From Bacillota bacterium (GTDB lineage Bacteria > Bacillota > Bacilli > Paenibacillales > Paenibacillaceae): a stretch of 64,000 bases of DNA. Below the pieces are notes generated by a model. The model did no database searches. It was not told the DNA's origin and worked only from the letters and a program-made list of their open reading frames with translations. Position numbers and translations under genes: made by a program. Positions within the stretch are counted from its first letter, which is position 1. Every line of letters starts with the position of its first letter. The stretch spans positions 62,001-126,000 of the forward strand of contig JAEWAQ010000005.1 of assembly GCA_023391635.1 (NCBI GenBank). The letters run 5' to 3'. Of the stretch, positions 33,629 through 41,949 are shown piece after piece.

Positions 33629-34519
33629 ATGCGCATAACGGGTGCGATGCAGTCCACGCAGCTGCTCAAAAATTTGCGTTACAACTCGTCGGAAATCATG
33701 AATTGGCAGAACAAGTTGGCTACAGGGCAGCGGATACAGAAGCCCGGCGACGATCCTGTAGGCATCAGTTACTTGATGCGATACGATAGCGAAATGAACC
33801 GCAGCGAAGAATTTCTGGAAAATGCCCGCACCGGCCAAGGAATGCTGAGAACGATGGATTCGCTCCTGGTACAGGCCAATGACGTACTGAAACGGGCCAA
33901 GGTGCTGATGCAGCAGGCATCGTCCGGGACGGTCACGGGCGAGCAACGCCAGCAAATCTCGGCGGAAATGAAGCAATTGCGGGACCAGCTTGTTCTGGTC
34001 GGGAACAGCTCGTATAAAGGCCGGTTTCTGTTCAACGGACAGAAGACCGATCAGCCGCCTTACAATGCTGCGACTGCCGCGACGGACAAGACGGATCCCG
34101 GCGTCTATTATTTGAACGTAAGCCCTGCAGTCACGGTGCCCGTCAGCTTGACCGGAGAGCAAATTTTCGGTGAAGCAGGGGATCCGAAAAATGCATTCAA
34201 CGTTCTCGACGATGTCATCGGCCACTTGGAGAACAATGACGAGGCGATGTTCGAAGGCGATATCAACGACATCGGGACCTGCGCCGACCGCCTTTCCACC
34301 ATGTGGGCGGAGATAGGAGCGCGCTCGAACCGCTTCGAATTGATCGAGAGCCGGATTCTGGATTCGCAGGCCAACCTCAAGGAGCTTCGCGGTCAAGTGG
34401 GGGACGTGGACATGGCCGATGCGATAACGCAATTAAAATTGAAAGAGAGTATCCTGCAAGCGGCGCTGTCTACCGGCGCGAGAATTTCCCAAATTTCGCT
34501 GGTCGACTTTTTGAGATAG
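33629..34519 (+). CDS. flgL: Flagellar hook-associated protein 3 (FlgL)
   Basis: The protein of 296 residues opens MRITGAMQSTQLLKNLRYNS and has the flagellin-like N- and C-terminal helices typical of FlgL (ALSTGARISQISLVDFL at the end). It joins FlgK to the flagellin filament. AGGGAGG precedes the ATG, and it follows flgK by 21 bases. Length is near the family average. Confidence 0.93.
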   Translation: MRITGAMQSTQLLKNLRYNSSEIMNWQNKLATGQRIQKPGDDPVGISYLMRYDSEMNRSEEFLENARTGQGMLRTMDSLLVQANDVLKRAKVLMQQASSGTVTGEQRQQISAEMKQLRDQLVLVGNSSYKGRFLFNGQKTDQPPYNAATAATDKTDPGVYYLNVSPAVTVPVSLTGEQIFGEAGDPKNAFNVLDDVIGHLENNDEAMFEGDINDIGTCADRLSTMWAEIGARSNRFELIESRILDSQANLKELRGQVGDVDMADAITQLKLKESILQAALSTGARISQISLVDFLR

Positions 34520-34561
34520 TATCGGATTTACAATAAACGTACAGCGGGGAGTTGAGATATT

Positions 34562-34978
34562 TTGGTCGGCCCTATTCCCGTTAAGCCTATCCAAACGGTC
34601 ACGCCTCCAGCCAAAGTTGACGCTCGCTATGAACCGGCCCGGATGACAATTCGCAACCGGGCGGCCGAGATGGATACGGATTGGACGCCGGTATGGGATG
34701 AGCGCGGCGCGAAAAAGCCGTATTCCTTGCTTCGGGAATGCAATGAGAGAACGCAGCGGCATTATGCGGAAGACCTCGTTGCACAGGTGAGAGACGGCGA
34801 CCGGATCGGGGATTTAAGGAACAAGGGACAGGGAATTTTCGGCGATGTCGCGTTTGCGCGATATATGCGGCAGAATCACGTGGAGGTCACGATGGTGGCG
34901 GCTCCGAAATACGGTCTTCATTTCGATGTCAGAGTTCATCCTCCCGAGATCAATGTGGAAACCAAAGTGCTCGACTAG
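34562..34978 (+). CDS. DUF6470 (YviE-like) flagellar-region protein, short
   Basis: The frame of 138 residues carries the DUF6470 type of sequence (PARMTIRNRAAEMDTDWTP), always found between flgL and fliW. Related proteins are longer (about 185 residues), and the usual N-terminal part is not found here; the first possible start is the TTG at 34562, with GGGGAG a long way upstream. The function of the family is unknown. Whether this is a true short form or a partial gene is not settled. Confidence 0.7.
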   Translation: MVGPIPVKPIQTVTPPAKVDARYEPARMTIRNRAAEMDTDWTPVWDERGAKKPYSLLRECNERTQRHYAEDLVAQVRDGDRIGDLRNKGQGIFGDVAFARYMRQNHVEVTMVAAPKYGLHFDVRVHPPEINVETKVLD

Positions 34979-35007
34979 CCCGCTGCAAGAAAGGAGATGG
35001 AGCGACC

Positions 35008-35448
35008 GTGAACCAACAGGAAGTTACAGTCATCGAGAGCGAACGGTACGGGCTGTTGGAGATTTCAGCGGACAACATATTCCAATTCGCCAAAGGAATC
35101 GTCGGATTTGAAGGTTTCCAGTCATTCGCTCTGGTCGCGGCAGAGGACAATGCTTACTATATCCTGCATGCCCTGCAGGGACAGCTCAGTTTTCTGTTGG
35201 TCAGGGCTGATCTGTTCACAGAGGATTACGGGTTTCAAATTAACGAAGAGACAGTCGAATTGCTGGAGATTTCGGGTTCCGAACAAGTGGTTGTGTTTCT
35301 CATTCTGAACATCATCGAAGACCAACCTTATGTGAATTTGAAAGCGCCGATATTGCTGGCTCCGAATTCCAGGCGTGGCGGGCAATTCGTTATCCATGAT
35401 CAGGATTATCCGCTTCGCTTTCCTCTTATCAGGAAGGAGCATGCATAG
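35008..35448 (+). CDS. fliW: Flagellar assembly factor FliW
   Basis: The 146-residue protein has the FliW pattern: FAKGIVGFEGFQSFALV near residues 30-50, LLVRADLFTEDYG and LNIIEDQPYVNLKAPILL. FliW binds CsrA and also flagellin; as flagellin is exported, FliW is freed to bind CsrA and relieve repression of hag. It starts with GTG and AAAGGAGATGGAG upstream. csrA follows with stop and start adjacent. Confidence 0.94.
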   Translation: MNQQEVTVIESERYGLLEISADNIFQFAKGIVGFEGFQSFALVAAEDNAYYILHALQGQLSFLLVRADLFTEDYGFQINEETVELLEISGSEQVVVFLILNIIEDQPYVNLKAPILLAPNSRRGGQFVIHDQDYPLRFPLIRKEHA

Positions 35449-35688
35449 ATGCTGGTACTGAAGAGGAAAATCGGGGAAACGATCATGATCGGCGACCATA
35501 TCGAAGTGCAAGTGCTGGGCGTCGACGGAGACAGCGTGAAATTGGGGTTTTCCGCTCCGAAGCAAGTCCAGATTTTGCGCAAAGAACTTTACGAAGGCAT
35601 TGCGAATGAGAATGTGCAGGCTAATCAATTGCCGGACAAAGCCCAGTTGTTGGCCATGTTGAATCAGATCACAAACAAATCCGAATGA
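35449..35688 (+). CDS. csrA: Carbon storage regulator CsrA
   Basis: This 79-residue protein has the family start MLVLKRKIGETIMIGDHIEV and the following VLGVDGDSVKLGFSAP. CsrA binds GGA motifs in mRNA leaders and in Gram-positives represses flagellin translation. Its ATG immediately follows the fliW stop. The C-terminal extension beyond the usual 60-odd residues (NENVQANQLPDKAQ) is rich in charged residues. Confidence 0.96.
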   Translation: MLVLKRKIGETIMIGDHIEVQVLGVDGDSVKLGFSAPKQVQILRKELYEGIANENVQANQLPDKAQLLAMLNQITNKSE

Positions 35689-35698
35689 GGTGATGGAC

Positions 35699-36082
35699 GT
35701 GCAAGCGATCGGCGGGATTTCGCGAACAGAATTATCGGCAACCCCCGATTATCGTGTGCAAAAGGTAAACAACGTAGAAACGGCATCCAAACAGGCGCGC
35801 GATAATGTGACGGAAGAGAAGAAGTTCAGCCTCGACAAAGAGGCGTTGACGGCTGAACAGAAGAAGATTTTCGAGCAAGAACTGAAGAGCGCTAACGAAT
35901 CATTAATGTCCAACGGCAAGCAACTTCGGTTCAAATACGACGAGGATGCCAATTCGCTCTACGTGGAAGTGCTGGATTCCAAAACGCAGGAGGTTGTCGT
36001 CAGCCTGCCTCCGGAATTTCTGATCGATCTTTCCAAGCGGATGAAGGAATTAATAGGGTTATTCCTAGATAAGAAAGCATAA
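35699..36082 (+). CDS. flaG: FlaG-family flagellar protein
   Basis: The protein of about 127 residues shows the FlaG features: a charged helical N-terminal half and the conserved KQLRFKYDEDANSLYVEVLD followed by SLPPEFLIDLSKRMK near the end. FlaG influences filament length or assembly. The GTG at 35699 with GAGGTGAT five bases upstream is chosen; ATG 35693 and GTG 35690 are alternatives. fliD follows. Confidence 0.88.
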   Translation: MQAIGGISRTELSATPDYRVQKVNNVETASKQARDNVTEEKKFSLDKEALTAEQKKIFEQELKSANESLMSNGKQLRFKYDEDANSLYVEVLDSKTQEVVVSLPPEFLIDLSKRMKELIGLFLDKKA

Positions 36083-36117
36083 CGCAATATTAAGTTAGAA
36101 GAAGGAGGTTGCAATTT

Positions 36118-37599
36118 ATGGGAATCAGCTTATCCGGTCTCGCTTCGGGCATGGATACGAATGCGATGATCACCGCTTTAATGAAGCTGGAGAAGCTTCC
36201 ATATGACAACTTGAATAATGTCAAGACGGACCGATCCAAAGCGCAGGAAGTATTCAAGTCCGTAAACCTGAAGTTGTTGGCGCTGAAGAACGCGGCTTCG
36301 GATTTGAATTACAGGGCCACTTTCCAGGCGAAGAGCGCTTCGAATTCGGACGATACCGTCTTGAGGGCGACAGCTTCGACGACTGCGGCGGCCGGGAGCT
36401 ATAAGGTTGACATCTCCCAACTTGCTCAGGCACATTCGATTCGGAGCGATAATGAATTGCTTGCCGCAGGTACGGCACTAGATTCAAAGGACCAATCCAT
36501 TCAATTTCACTATCAAGGCAATACCGTGCAAGTGTTGCTAGATGGCGACACCAATGAGGAGAATCTGAACAAGATTGCGGCTGCTGTCAATAGCGGCAAC
36601 CTGGGCATCAAAGCTTCTGTCGTCGAGAATAAACCAGGTTACAAGACGCTCGTGCTCACTTCTAAAGAAACCGGAGAGGCAAGCGAGATCAAGTTTGGCA
36701 CAAGCAGCACGGCGGGAGACAAGAGTACGTATATTTCGGGTCTTAATAGCTCAAATGTGGCAGATGATACTGCATTGATAGCTTTAGGGTTGAATAATGG
36801 CGACGACTCCATGAATGTCGTTCAAGCTGCTCAGAACGCCAAGTTTAAGATCAACGGTCTGAATGTGGAGACGACCAGCAACAACGTATCTAACGTCATC
36901 TCAGGCGTTACGTTTAACTTGTTGAAAGGCGACAACAGCACCTCCACCGTGACGGTTGGCGTTGACGGCGACAAGGTGACGGAGAAAGTCGAAGCTTTCG
37001 TCAATGCCTATAATGATGTCGTAAGCACCATTCGGGCGAATACGAGCAAAGAGATGGGACTGCAAAGCGATCCTACGCTGCGCGCATTGGATGCGCAATT
37101 GAGCAATTGGTTTAACCGGGCAGTAGGCCCAGAATCGACGCCTGTACCTGGGGAAGACGCAACGCTTCGCTACATGTTCCAAATCGGTCTGGAGATCGAT
37201 AAGGGGATTACAAGAGCCGATTCCATGAACGGCACGATCTCGTTCGACAAGGATAAGTTCAAGGCGCGGCTTGCTGCGAATCCAGATGAAGTCTACAACC
37301 TGTTTGCCGCAGACCATGCAGGCGATGATAAAGACGGCATCGCGCAATATTTCAGCGGAATGGCCATGAATTCCTGGACGAGCAGCGTAACCGGAATCAT
37401 TACCACGCGCGTTAAAGGCTACGACTCGGAGATTTCCACTCTTACCGATCAGATGACACGGATGGATGAGCGGATTAAGATGAAGGAAGATCGTCTCCGC
37501 AAGCAGTTTGCGGCTATGGAGACGGCGCTGTCCGGATTACAGAGCCAGCAGCAATGGATGTCGAACCAGCTCGCTGCCTTGACCGCTAGCTTAGGCTGA
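36118..37599 (+). CDS. fliD: Flagellar filament cap protein FliD
   Basis: The protein of 493 residues begins MGISLSGLASGMDTNAMI, typical of FliD, and contains hook-cap repeats (SASNSDDTVLRATASTTAAA) plus C-terminal helices (MKEDRLRKQFAAMETALSGL). It caps the filament and guides flagellin folding. The ATG follows AAGGAGG by eight bases; an upstream TTG at 36109 is too close to that site. FliS follows. Confidence 0.93.
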   Translation: MGISLSGLASGMDTNAMITALMKLEKLPYDNLNNVKTDRSKAQEVFKSVNLKLLALKNAASDLNYRATFQAKSASNSDDTVLRATASTTAAAGSYKVDISQLAQAHSIRSDNELLAAGTALDSKDQSIQFHYQGNTVQVLLDGDTNEENLNKIAAAVNSGNLGIKASVVENKPGYKTLVLTSKETGEASEIKFGTSSTAGDKSTYISGLNSSNVADDTALIALGLNNGDDSMNVVQAAQNAKFKINGLNVETTSNNVSNVISGVTFNLLKGDNSTSTVTVGVDGDKVTEKVEAFVNAYNDVVSTIRANTSKEMGLQSDPTLRALDAQLSNWFNRAVGPESTPVPGEDATLRYMFQIGLEIDKGITRADSMNGTISFDKDKFKARLAANPDEVYNLFAADHAGDDKDGIAQYFSGMAMNSWTSSVTGIITTRVKGYDSEISTLTDQMTRMDERIKMKEDRLRKQFAAMETALSGLQSQQQWMSNQLAALTASLG

Positions 37600-37622
37600 A
37601 GCAACACAAGGAGATGAACGGC

Positions 37623-38012
37623 ATGCAAATGCTCAATACTTCGGGCTATCAGGCTTACCAACGAAACAAGTACGAGACGGCGTCACCACACCGTCTTGTT
37701 CTTTTGTTATACGAGGGTGCAATTACGAACCTACACTTGGCCAAGAAGGCGCTTGACGCTTTGCAGTATCTTGAAATGAACAAGAAAATCCAGAAGACGC
37801 AGGAAATCATTTGCGAGCTTATGGCGTGCTTGAATGAAGAGCAAGGCGGCGAAATTGCGGAAAACTTGAAGCGATTATATCTCTATATGAACGATCGACT
37901 GTTGGTAGCCAATTTAATGAAGCAGGGAACGACGATGGAAGAGGTCGAGGGATTGCTGCGCGAATTGAAGGCGTCGTGGGAGCAAATCGGAAAGGAAGTC
38001 AGCCTTGGATAG
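37623..38012 (+). CDS. fliS: Flagellar export chaperone FliS
   Basis: The protein of 129 residues matches FliS: AYQRNKYETASPHRLVLLLY, then KKALDALQYLEMNKKIQKTQE and a helical end. It binds the flagellin C terminus before export. The ATG at 37623 has GGAG nine bases upstream; the ATG at 37614 lies in the ribosome site. It overlaps the next gene by 8 bases. Confidence 0.94.
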   Translation: MQMLNTSGYQAYQRNKYETASPHRLVLLLYEGAITNLHLAKKALDALQYLEMNKKIQKTQEIICELMACLNEEQGGEIAENLKRLYLYMNDRLLVANLMKQGTTMEEVEGLLRELKASWEQIGKEVSLG

Positions 38013-38412
38013 CCGGGAGCGCCTTGAGCGATGGAAAGACTGCTTTGAGTCAATGAAAGAAATCGCGAGACGTCAGCTGCAGGCCGCAGAAGCAAATCCA
38101 TTCGACGAAGACGCTTTTCAAGATTTGACCAGGCAATGGCAAGAGGAGCAAACTCGTGCGGAACAGTATCGACATGAAGTGGAAAAATTACCAGTAAATG
38201 ACGATACGCTCCGTTTATATCGGCAGGAAGTAAGAGGGCTGATAGAGAGCATGCGGCCATTACTCGTGCAATCGGAACAGCTGATTCGAGGACAATACGG
38301 CATGACGGGAGCGGCGGTGAAGGCCGTTAAGGACCGGCGTTCGTTGATGAACGCCTACTATGGCATGGATCGTGAAGATTCGGTACCGTTATTTTTTAAC
38401 GAAAAAAAATAA
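38005..38412 (+). CDS. FliT-like small flagellar protein
   Basis: A TTG start overlapping fliS opens a 135-residue, almost wholly helical, Glu/Arg/Gln-rich protein (WQEEQTRAEQYRHEVEKL). In this position (fliS-fliT-hag) it corresponds to FliT-type export chaperones, which are too divergent to recognise by motif. The call rests on position, length and helical content. Confidence 0.6.
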   Translation: MDSRERLERWKDCFESMKEIARRQLQAAEANPFDEDAFQDLTRQWQEEQTRAEQYRHEVEKLPVNDDTLRLYRQEVRGLIESMRPLLVQSEQLIRGQYGMTGAAVKAVKDRRSLMNAYYGMDREDSVPLFFNEKK

Positions 38413-38432
38413 TGAAATGTCGTGTAAAGCTA

Positions 38433-38460
38433 TAAAATTTGCAAGAATAGCGCCGATAAT
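38433..38460 (+). promoter_or_regulatory. Sigma-D promoter of flagellin gene
   Basis: TAAA at 38433 and GCCGATAA at 38452 are separated by exactly 15 bases, an excellent match to the sigma-D consensus. Transcription would begin about 50 bases before hag. Confidence 0.8.
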
Positions 38461-38474
38461 ATAAGTAGGCTGCA

Positions 38475-38507
38475 AGGAAGCGGCCAATTTCACTCAATCA
38501 TGGAGGA
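38475..38507 (+). promoter_or_regulatory. Candidate CsrA sites in the hag leader
   Basis: An AGGA motif at 38475-38478 and the ribosome site GGAGGA at 38502-38507 could both bind CsrA, as BS1 and BS2 do in the Bacillus hag leader. fliW and csrA lie about 3 kb upstream. Confidence 0.4.
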
Positions 38508-38515
38508 TGAGTAAC

Positions 38516-39337
38516 ATGTCGATGTACATTAACACGAACGTGAGCGCCATCAACGCTCACCGCAACCTGGGTATCAACACGAACTCGATGGGTAAGTCGA
38601 TGGAGAAGCTGTCTTCCGGCTTCCGGATCAACCGCGCGGCTGACGACGCTGCCGGCCTGGCAATCTCCGAGAAAATGCGCTACCAAATCAATGGCTACAA
38701 CCAAGCAATGCGCAACGCGCAAGACGGCATCTCGCTGCTTCAAACGGGCGAAGGCGCGCTGACGGAAGTTCACTCCATGCTGCAACGTCTGAACGTGCTG
38801 GCGAACCAATCGTCGACGGGAACGTATGACAACACGGACCGCGCCAACCTGCAGAAGGAAGTTACGCAGTTGCTGGCAGAAATCGACAACATCGCCAACA
38901 ACACCAACTTCAACGGCATCCAGCTGTTGGATGGCTCCCTTACGAGCGGCATCAACTTCCAAGTCGGCGCAGACTACACGGCAATCAATGTAAGTTTGGG
39001 GAGCGGTATGGGTCAAACTGCGCTGGGTATCAACACAATTGATATCTCCACTGCAGACGGCGCTAAGTCGGCCATGACGATCATTAAGAATGCTATCAAC
39101 ACCGTTTCCGGACAGCGCGCTGCATTCGGTGCGGTTCAGAACCGTCTGGAGCACACGATCAACAACGTGGGCGTCAACGCAGAGAACCTGTCCGCTGCCG
39201 AATCCCGTATTCGCAACGCCGACATGGCGAAGGAAATGACGGACTTCACGCGCAACCAAATCCTGGTACAAGCAGGTACGGCAATGCTGGCGCAAGCCAA
39301 CGCGCTGCCGCAGAACGTGCTTCGTCTGCTCGGCTAA
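38516..39337 (+). CDS. hag: Flagellin (Hag)
   Basis: This flagellin has 273 residues and consists essentially of the conserved terminal D0/D1 regions: MSMYINTNVSAINAHRNLG, SSGFRINRAADDAAGLAISE and, at the end, DMAKEMTDFTRNQILVQAGT. The short central region has no large outer domain, so surface modification would be on D1. It contains many Ser and Thr residues, possible O-glycan sites. The ATG has GGAGG upstream; a downstream terminator follows. It is expected to be the protein acceptor of the glycan island. Confidence 0.95.
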   Translation: MSMYINTNVSAINAHRNLGINTNSMGKSMEKLSSGFRINRAADDAAGLAISEKMRYQINGYNQAMRNAQDGISLLQTGEGALTEVHSMLQRLNVLANQSSTGTYDNTDRANLQKEVTQLLAEIDNIANNTNFNGIQLLDGSLTSGINFQVGADYTAINVSLGSGMGQTALGINTIDISTADGAKSAMTIIKNAINTVSGQRAAFGAVQNRLEHTINNVGVNAENLSAAESRIRNADMAKEMTDFTRNQILVQAGTAMLAQANALPQNVLRLLG

Positions 39338-39356
39338 TTACCGGCGCCTTTCGCCA

Positions 39357-39394
39357 AGAAAGTCCCTCCAACTGTATGGTTGGAGGGACTTTCT
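39357..39394 (+). terminator. Strong terminator of hag
   Basis: AGAAAGTCCCTCCAAC and its perfect complement (16 base pairs) enclose a 6-base loop, followed by a T-rich stretch. It separates hag from the glycan island. Confidence 0.85.
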
Positions 39395-39396
39395 AT

Positions 39397-39424
39397 TTAT
39401 TTTTGTCGATAGATGACCGATAAT
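39397..39424 (+). promoter_or_regulatory. Weak candidate sigma-D promoter for the glycan island
   Basis: ACCGATAAT at 39416 resembles a sigma-D -10, but the -35 region (TTAT at 39397) is a poor match to TAAA. It lies 43 bases before the first island gene. Confidence 0.35.
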
Positions 39425-39466
39425 AAGAATATGCGTTTACCTACATAACAAGGTGCTGAGTGATAG

Positions 39467-40078
39467 TTGAAAATTCAGATTAACCATGATTCGGAATTTG
39501 AAGTAACGGGAACAGCTCAAGAGATGCTGTCACAGTTAAACGAGACGATAGCCCGGCTGTATTCCTCTAATGAGATTGTTCAGGAAGTGATCATCGACGG
39601 GCAACCTTATTCCGAAGGGTACGAAACATACCTGTATCAACATATCGGCAAGGTTAGGAATATTCAATTGATGACGGTTAATGGAGATCTTTGGATCGCG
39701 GAGCTTGTGACCGAGCTTCAGCATTATTTACCCAAGCTGATCAAGGCGACCGACTCCATTTCCGATTGTTTCTATGGGCAGATGGCGGAGGAAGACTGGC
39801 GTTCCTTCTCTCAACTGATGGAGGGCGTTACATGGGTATATCAATCCGTTCAGACTGTGCGAAATCATCATGCGAATATGGCCTACGATACGACGTTGAA
39901 CGTCTTTACGGCAGCAATGGTTGGTTTTACGAACGAATTGGAGCAGCTGTTGCCGCAAGTTGAACGCAGCATTGAGCAGCAAGAGTTTACGAATGCGGGG
40001 GATTTGCTCAAATATGAATTGGGCACGGCGTTGGAACGGCTCTCGGGCGCGCTTGCAGCCAATCGGGGAACGATATGA
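39467..40078 (+). CDS. Unknown protein between flagellin and Maf glycosyltransferase
   Basis: A TTG-started, mostly helical protein of 203 residues begins KIQINHDSEFEVTGTAQEML. It has no signal peptide or membrane helix and no known motif. AAGGTG is some distance upstream. It overlaps the next gene (maf) as ATGA, so the two are translated together. Its placement suggests a partner of the flagellin glycosyltransferase, for example an acceptor-binding or chaperone-like protein. That role is an inference. Confidence 0.7.
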   Translation: MKIQINHDSEFEVTGTAQEMLSQLNETIARLYSSNEIVQEVIIDGQPYSEGYETYLYQHIGKVRNIQLMTVNGDLWIAELVTELQHYLPKLIKATDSISDCFYGQMAEEDWRSFSQLMEGVTWVYQSVQTVRNHHANMAYDTTLNVFTAAMVGFTNELEQLLPQVERSIEQQEFTNAGDLLKYELGTALERLSGALAANRGTI

Positions 40079-41949
40079 AGAAGTATGCAGCCGATAATCT
40101 GTTGTTTTTGAGAGAAAGCTATCCTGAGATCTACAAGCTGGTACGTAATCAAACGTATGATCCGGCATATGTTAGGATTAGCGAATCCCGTAATGGGATG
40201 CCCAATTTAATTGTTCAGGACAGCGATACGGAGAAACCGTTCTACAGCCAATACAATCCTGTGAAGGAAGCACTCAAATGGCGGGAATCGATCGATGAAC
40301 AGGCGCATGCAGTCGAACATATTATCGTCTATGGTCTTGGATTCGGTTATCACCTGGAAGCGATGCTTGAAGCTTATCCGAATAAGAAGTTCTATGTATA
40401 TGAGCCGGAGATTCAATTCCTGCTTGCTGCAATGGAATGTAGGGATTTGCGTTCGGTTATGCGACATCCCGGGATTGCCATATTTGCAGTCGGCGATGAT
40501 ATCATGATTCGCGCAGAGATGTTGAGGGGAGTGTTTCGCGGCATTACAGGTTCACTCGAATGTGTCGTGCCAACACCTTATCAACGTATTTATCCGGAAC
40601 GAATATATGATTTCTCTGAATTAATCGTCAGAATCGCTTCTGAATATCGTTCCGCCCTTGCAACCGTCACGCATTTTCAGAAAGAGTGGACGGAGAATCT
40701 TATCATTAATATGGAGCGGAATCTCCGTACACCTCCCTTCACTGGGCTCAAGGGGAAATGCTCGGGAGTTCCCGCAATTATTGTAGGCTCGGGTCCTTCG
40801 TTGAACGACAGCATAGAGATATTGGCCAAGCTTCGTGATCATGCTTTGATTATCGCTTCAGGCTCCAGCATCCAGGCTTTACTGAATCAGGGGATCGAGC
40901 CTCATCTTGTCGTTTCCATGGATCCCGGAGAGCCGAACCGCAGAGTCTTCGCGGATCTGGATGTCAAGGAAATCCCGTTCCTTTACATCCCAACCATCAA
41001 GCATACGGCGATCGATGACCAGGCGCAGTATCTCATGCACGCCTTCTTCACCATTGATCATATTTCCTATTATTTGATGGGGCTTACGGAAGAAGACGCC
41101 TTTTTTGTTTCATCGCCGACCGTCTCCGGCACTGCAGTTCAAGCAGCCTACCAGCTTGGCTGCAGCGAGATTGTATTTGTTGGACAGGATTTCTCATTTC
41201 CAGATGGACAGTATTATGCGGCAGGACTGAAACATGCCAATCAAAGAAATATAAATAAAATTGTAAATGAATCAAACGATACAATCGAGAATGTTGCCGG
41301 CGGGTGGAATAAGACCAACAGAACTATGCTAGGGTTGAAGGTCGGGCTGGAGGCGATTTTGGATCAACTGCCGTTCGATCGGTATTATAATGCTTCGCCG
41401 TTTGGGGCTGTTATTCGACACACCCAACCGAAAAGTCTGGAAACGCTGTACGAGGAAACCAGGCAAGTATCCCGTCACCAAGGCTGGCTGAAGCTGTTAT
41501 TCAAAGAGTCATTGAGGCATTATCCTGAATCAAGAATCAAGTCCATTCGTTCCAAGATCGAGCAGGCGCATAAGCAAGTTGAAGAACTGCCCAAACAATT
41601 CGCAGTAGTGAGCAGGTTAATGGACGACGTTGGATCATCCGGCAATGAATCATCCGCTCATCTGAAGCAGTGGCTGGATGCGTTCGACGCGTCATGGCTA
41701 AAGCTTACTAACAATCTGGTCTTTAAGCACATCTACTGCTTTTTGCTGCAACGGGAGGTTAACTACCTGGAGCGATACTGGCAACAAATCCAGCAAGAAA
41801 GCAGCATTTCGAAGAAACGCCAGATGCTGAAGCAGTACACGGCACCGTTGATTGAAGCTGAGCGGAAAGTGAGTCCCGTCCTTCTGTCCAGTATGGATAA
41901 GCTGATCAGTCGATTGAATCTGGAGGTTCCTCATGATTTACACAAATAA
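40075..41949 (+). CDS. Maf/DUF115-type flagellin glycosyltransferase
   Basis: The protein of 624 residues has the DUF115/MptE-like motility-associated-factor pattern: YVYEPEIQFLLAAMECRDLR, the hallmark IIVGSGPSLNDSIEIL, then SGSSIQALLNQGIEPHL and VFVGQDFSFPDGQYY. Maf proteins transfer sugars, often nonulosonic acids, onto flagellin. The position immediately after hag suits that role. A donor sugar cannot be deduced, and no NeuB/PseI-type synthase is in the window. It overlaps the next gene by 17 bases. Confidence 0.85.
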   Translation: MKKYAADNLLFLRESYPEIYKLVRNQTYDPAYVRISESRNGMPNLIVQDSDTEKPFYSQYNPVKEALKWRESIDEQAHAVEHIIVYGLGFGYHLEAMLEAYPNKKFYVYEPEIQFLLAAMECRDLRSVMRHPGIAIFAVGDDIMIRAEMLRGVFRGITGSLECVVPTPYQRIYPERIYDFSELIVRIASEYRSALATVTHFQKEWTENLIINMERNLRTPPFTGLKGKCSGVPAIIVGSGPSLNDSIEILAKLRDHALIIASGSSIQALLNQGIEPHLVVSMDPGEPNRRVFADLDVKEIPFLYIPTIKHTAIDDQAQYLMHAFFTIDHISYYLMGLTEEDAFFVSSPTVSGTAVQAAYQLGCSEIVFVGQDFSFPDGQYYAAGLKHANQRNINKIVNESNDTIENVAGGWNKTNRTMLGLKVGLEAILDQLPFDRYYNASPFGAVIRHTQPKSLETLYEETRQVSRHQGWLKLLFKESLRHYPESRIKSIRSKIEQAHKQVEELPKQFAVVSRLMDDVGSSGNESSAHLKQWLDAFDASWLKLTNNLVFKHIYCFLLQREVNYLERYWQQIQQESSISKKRQMLKQYTAPLIEAERKVSPVLLSSMDKLISRLNLEVPHDLHK

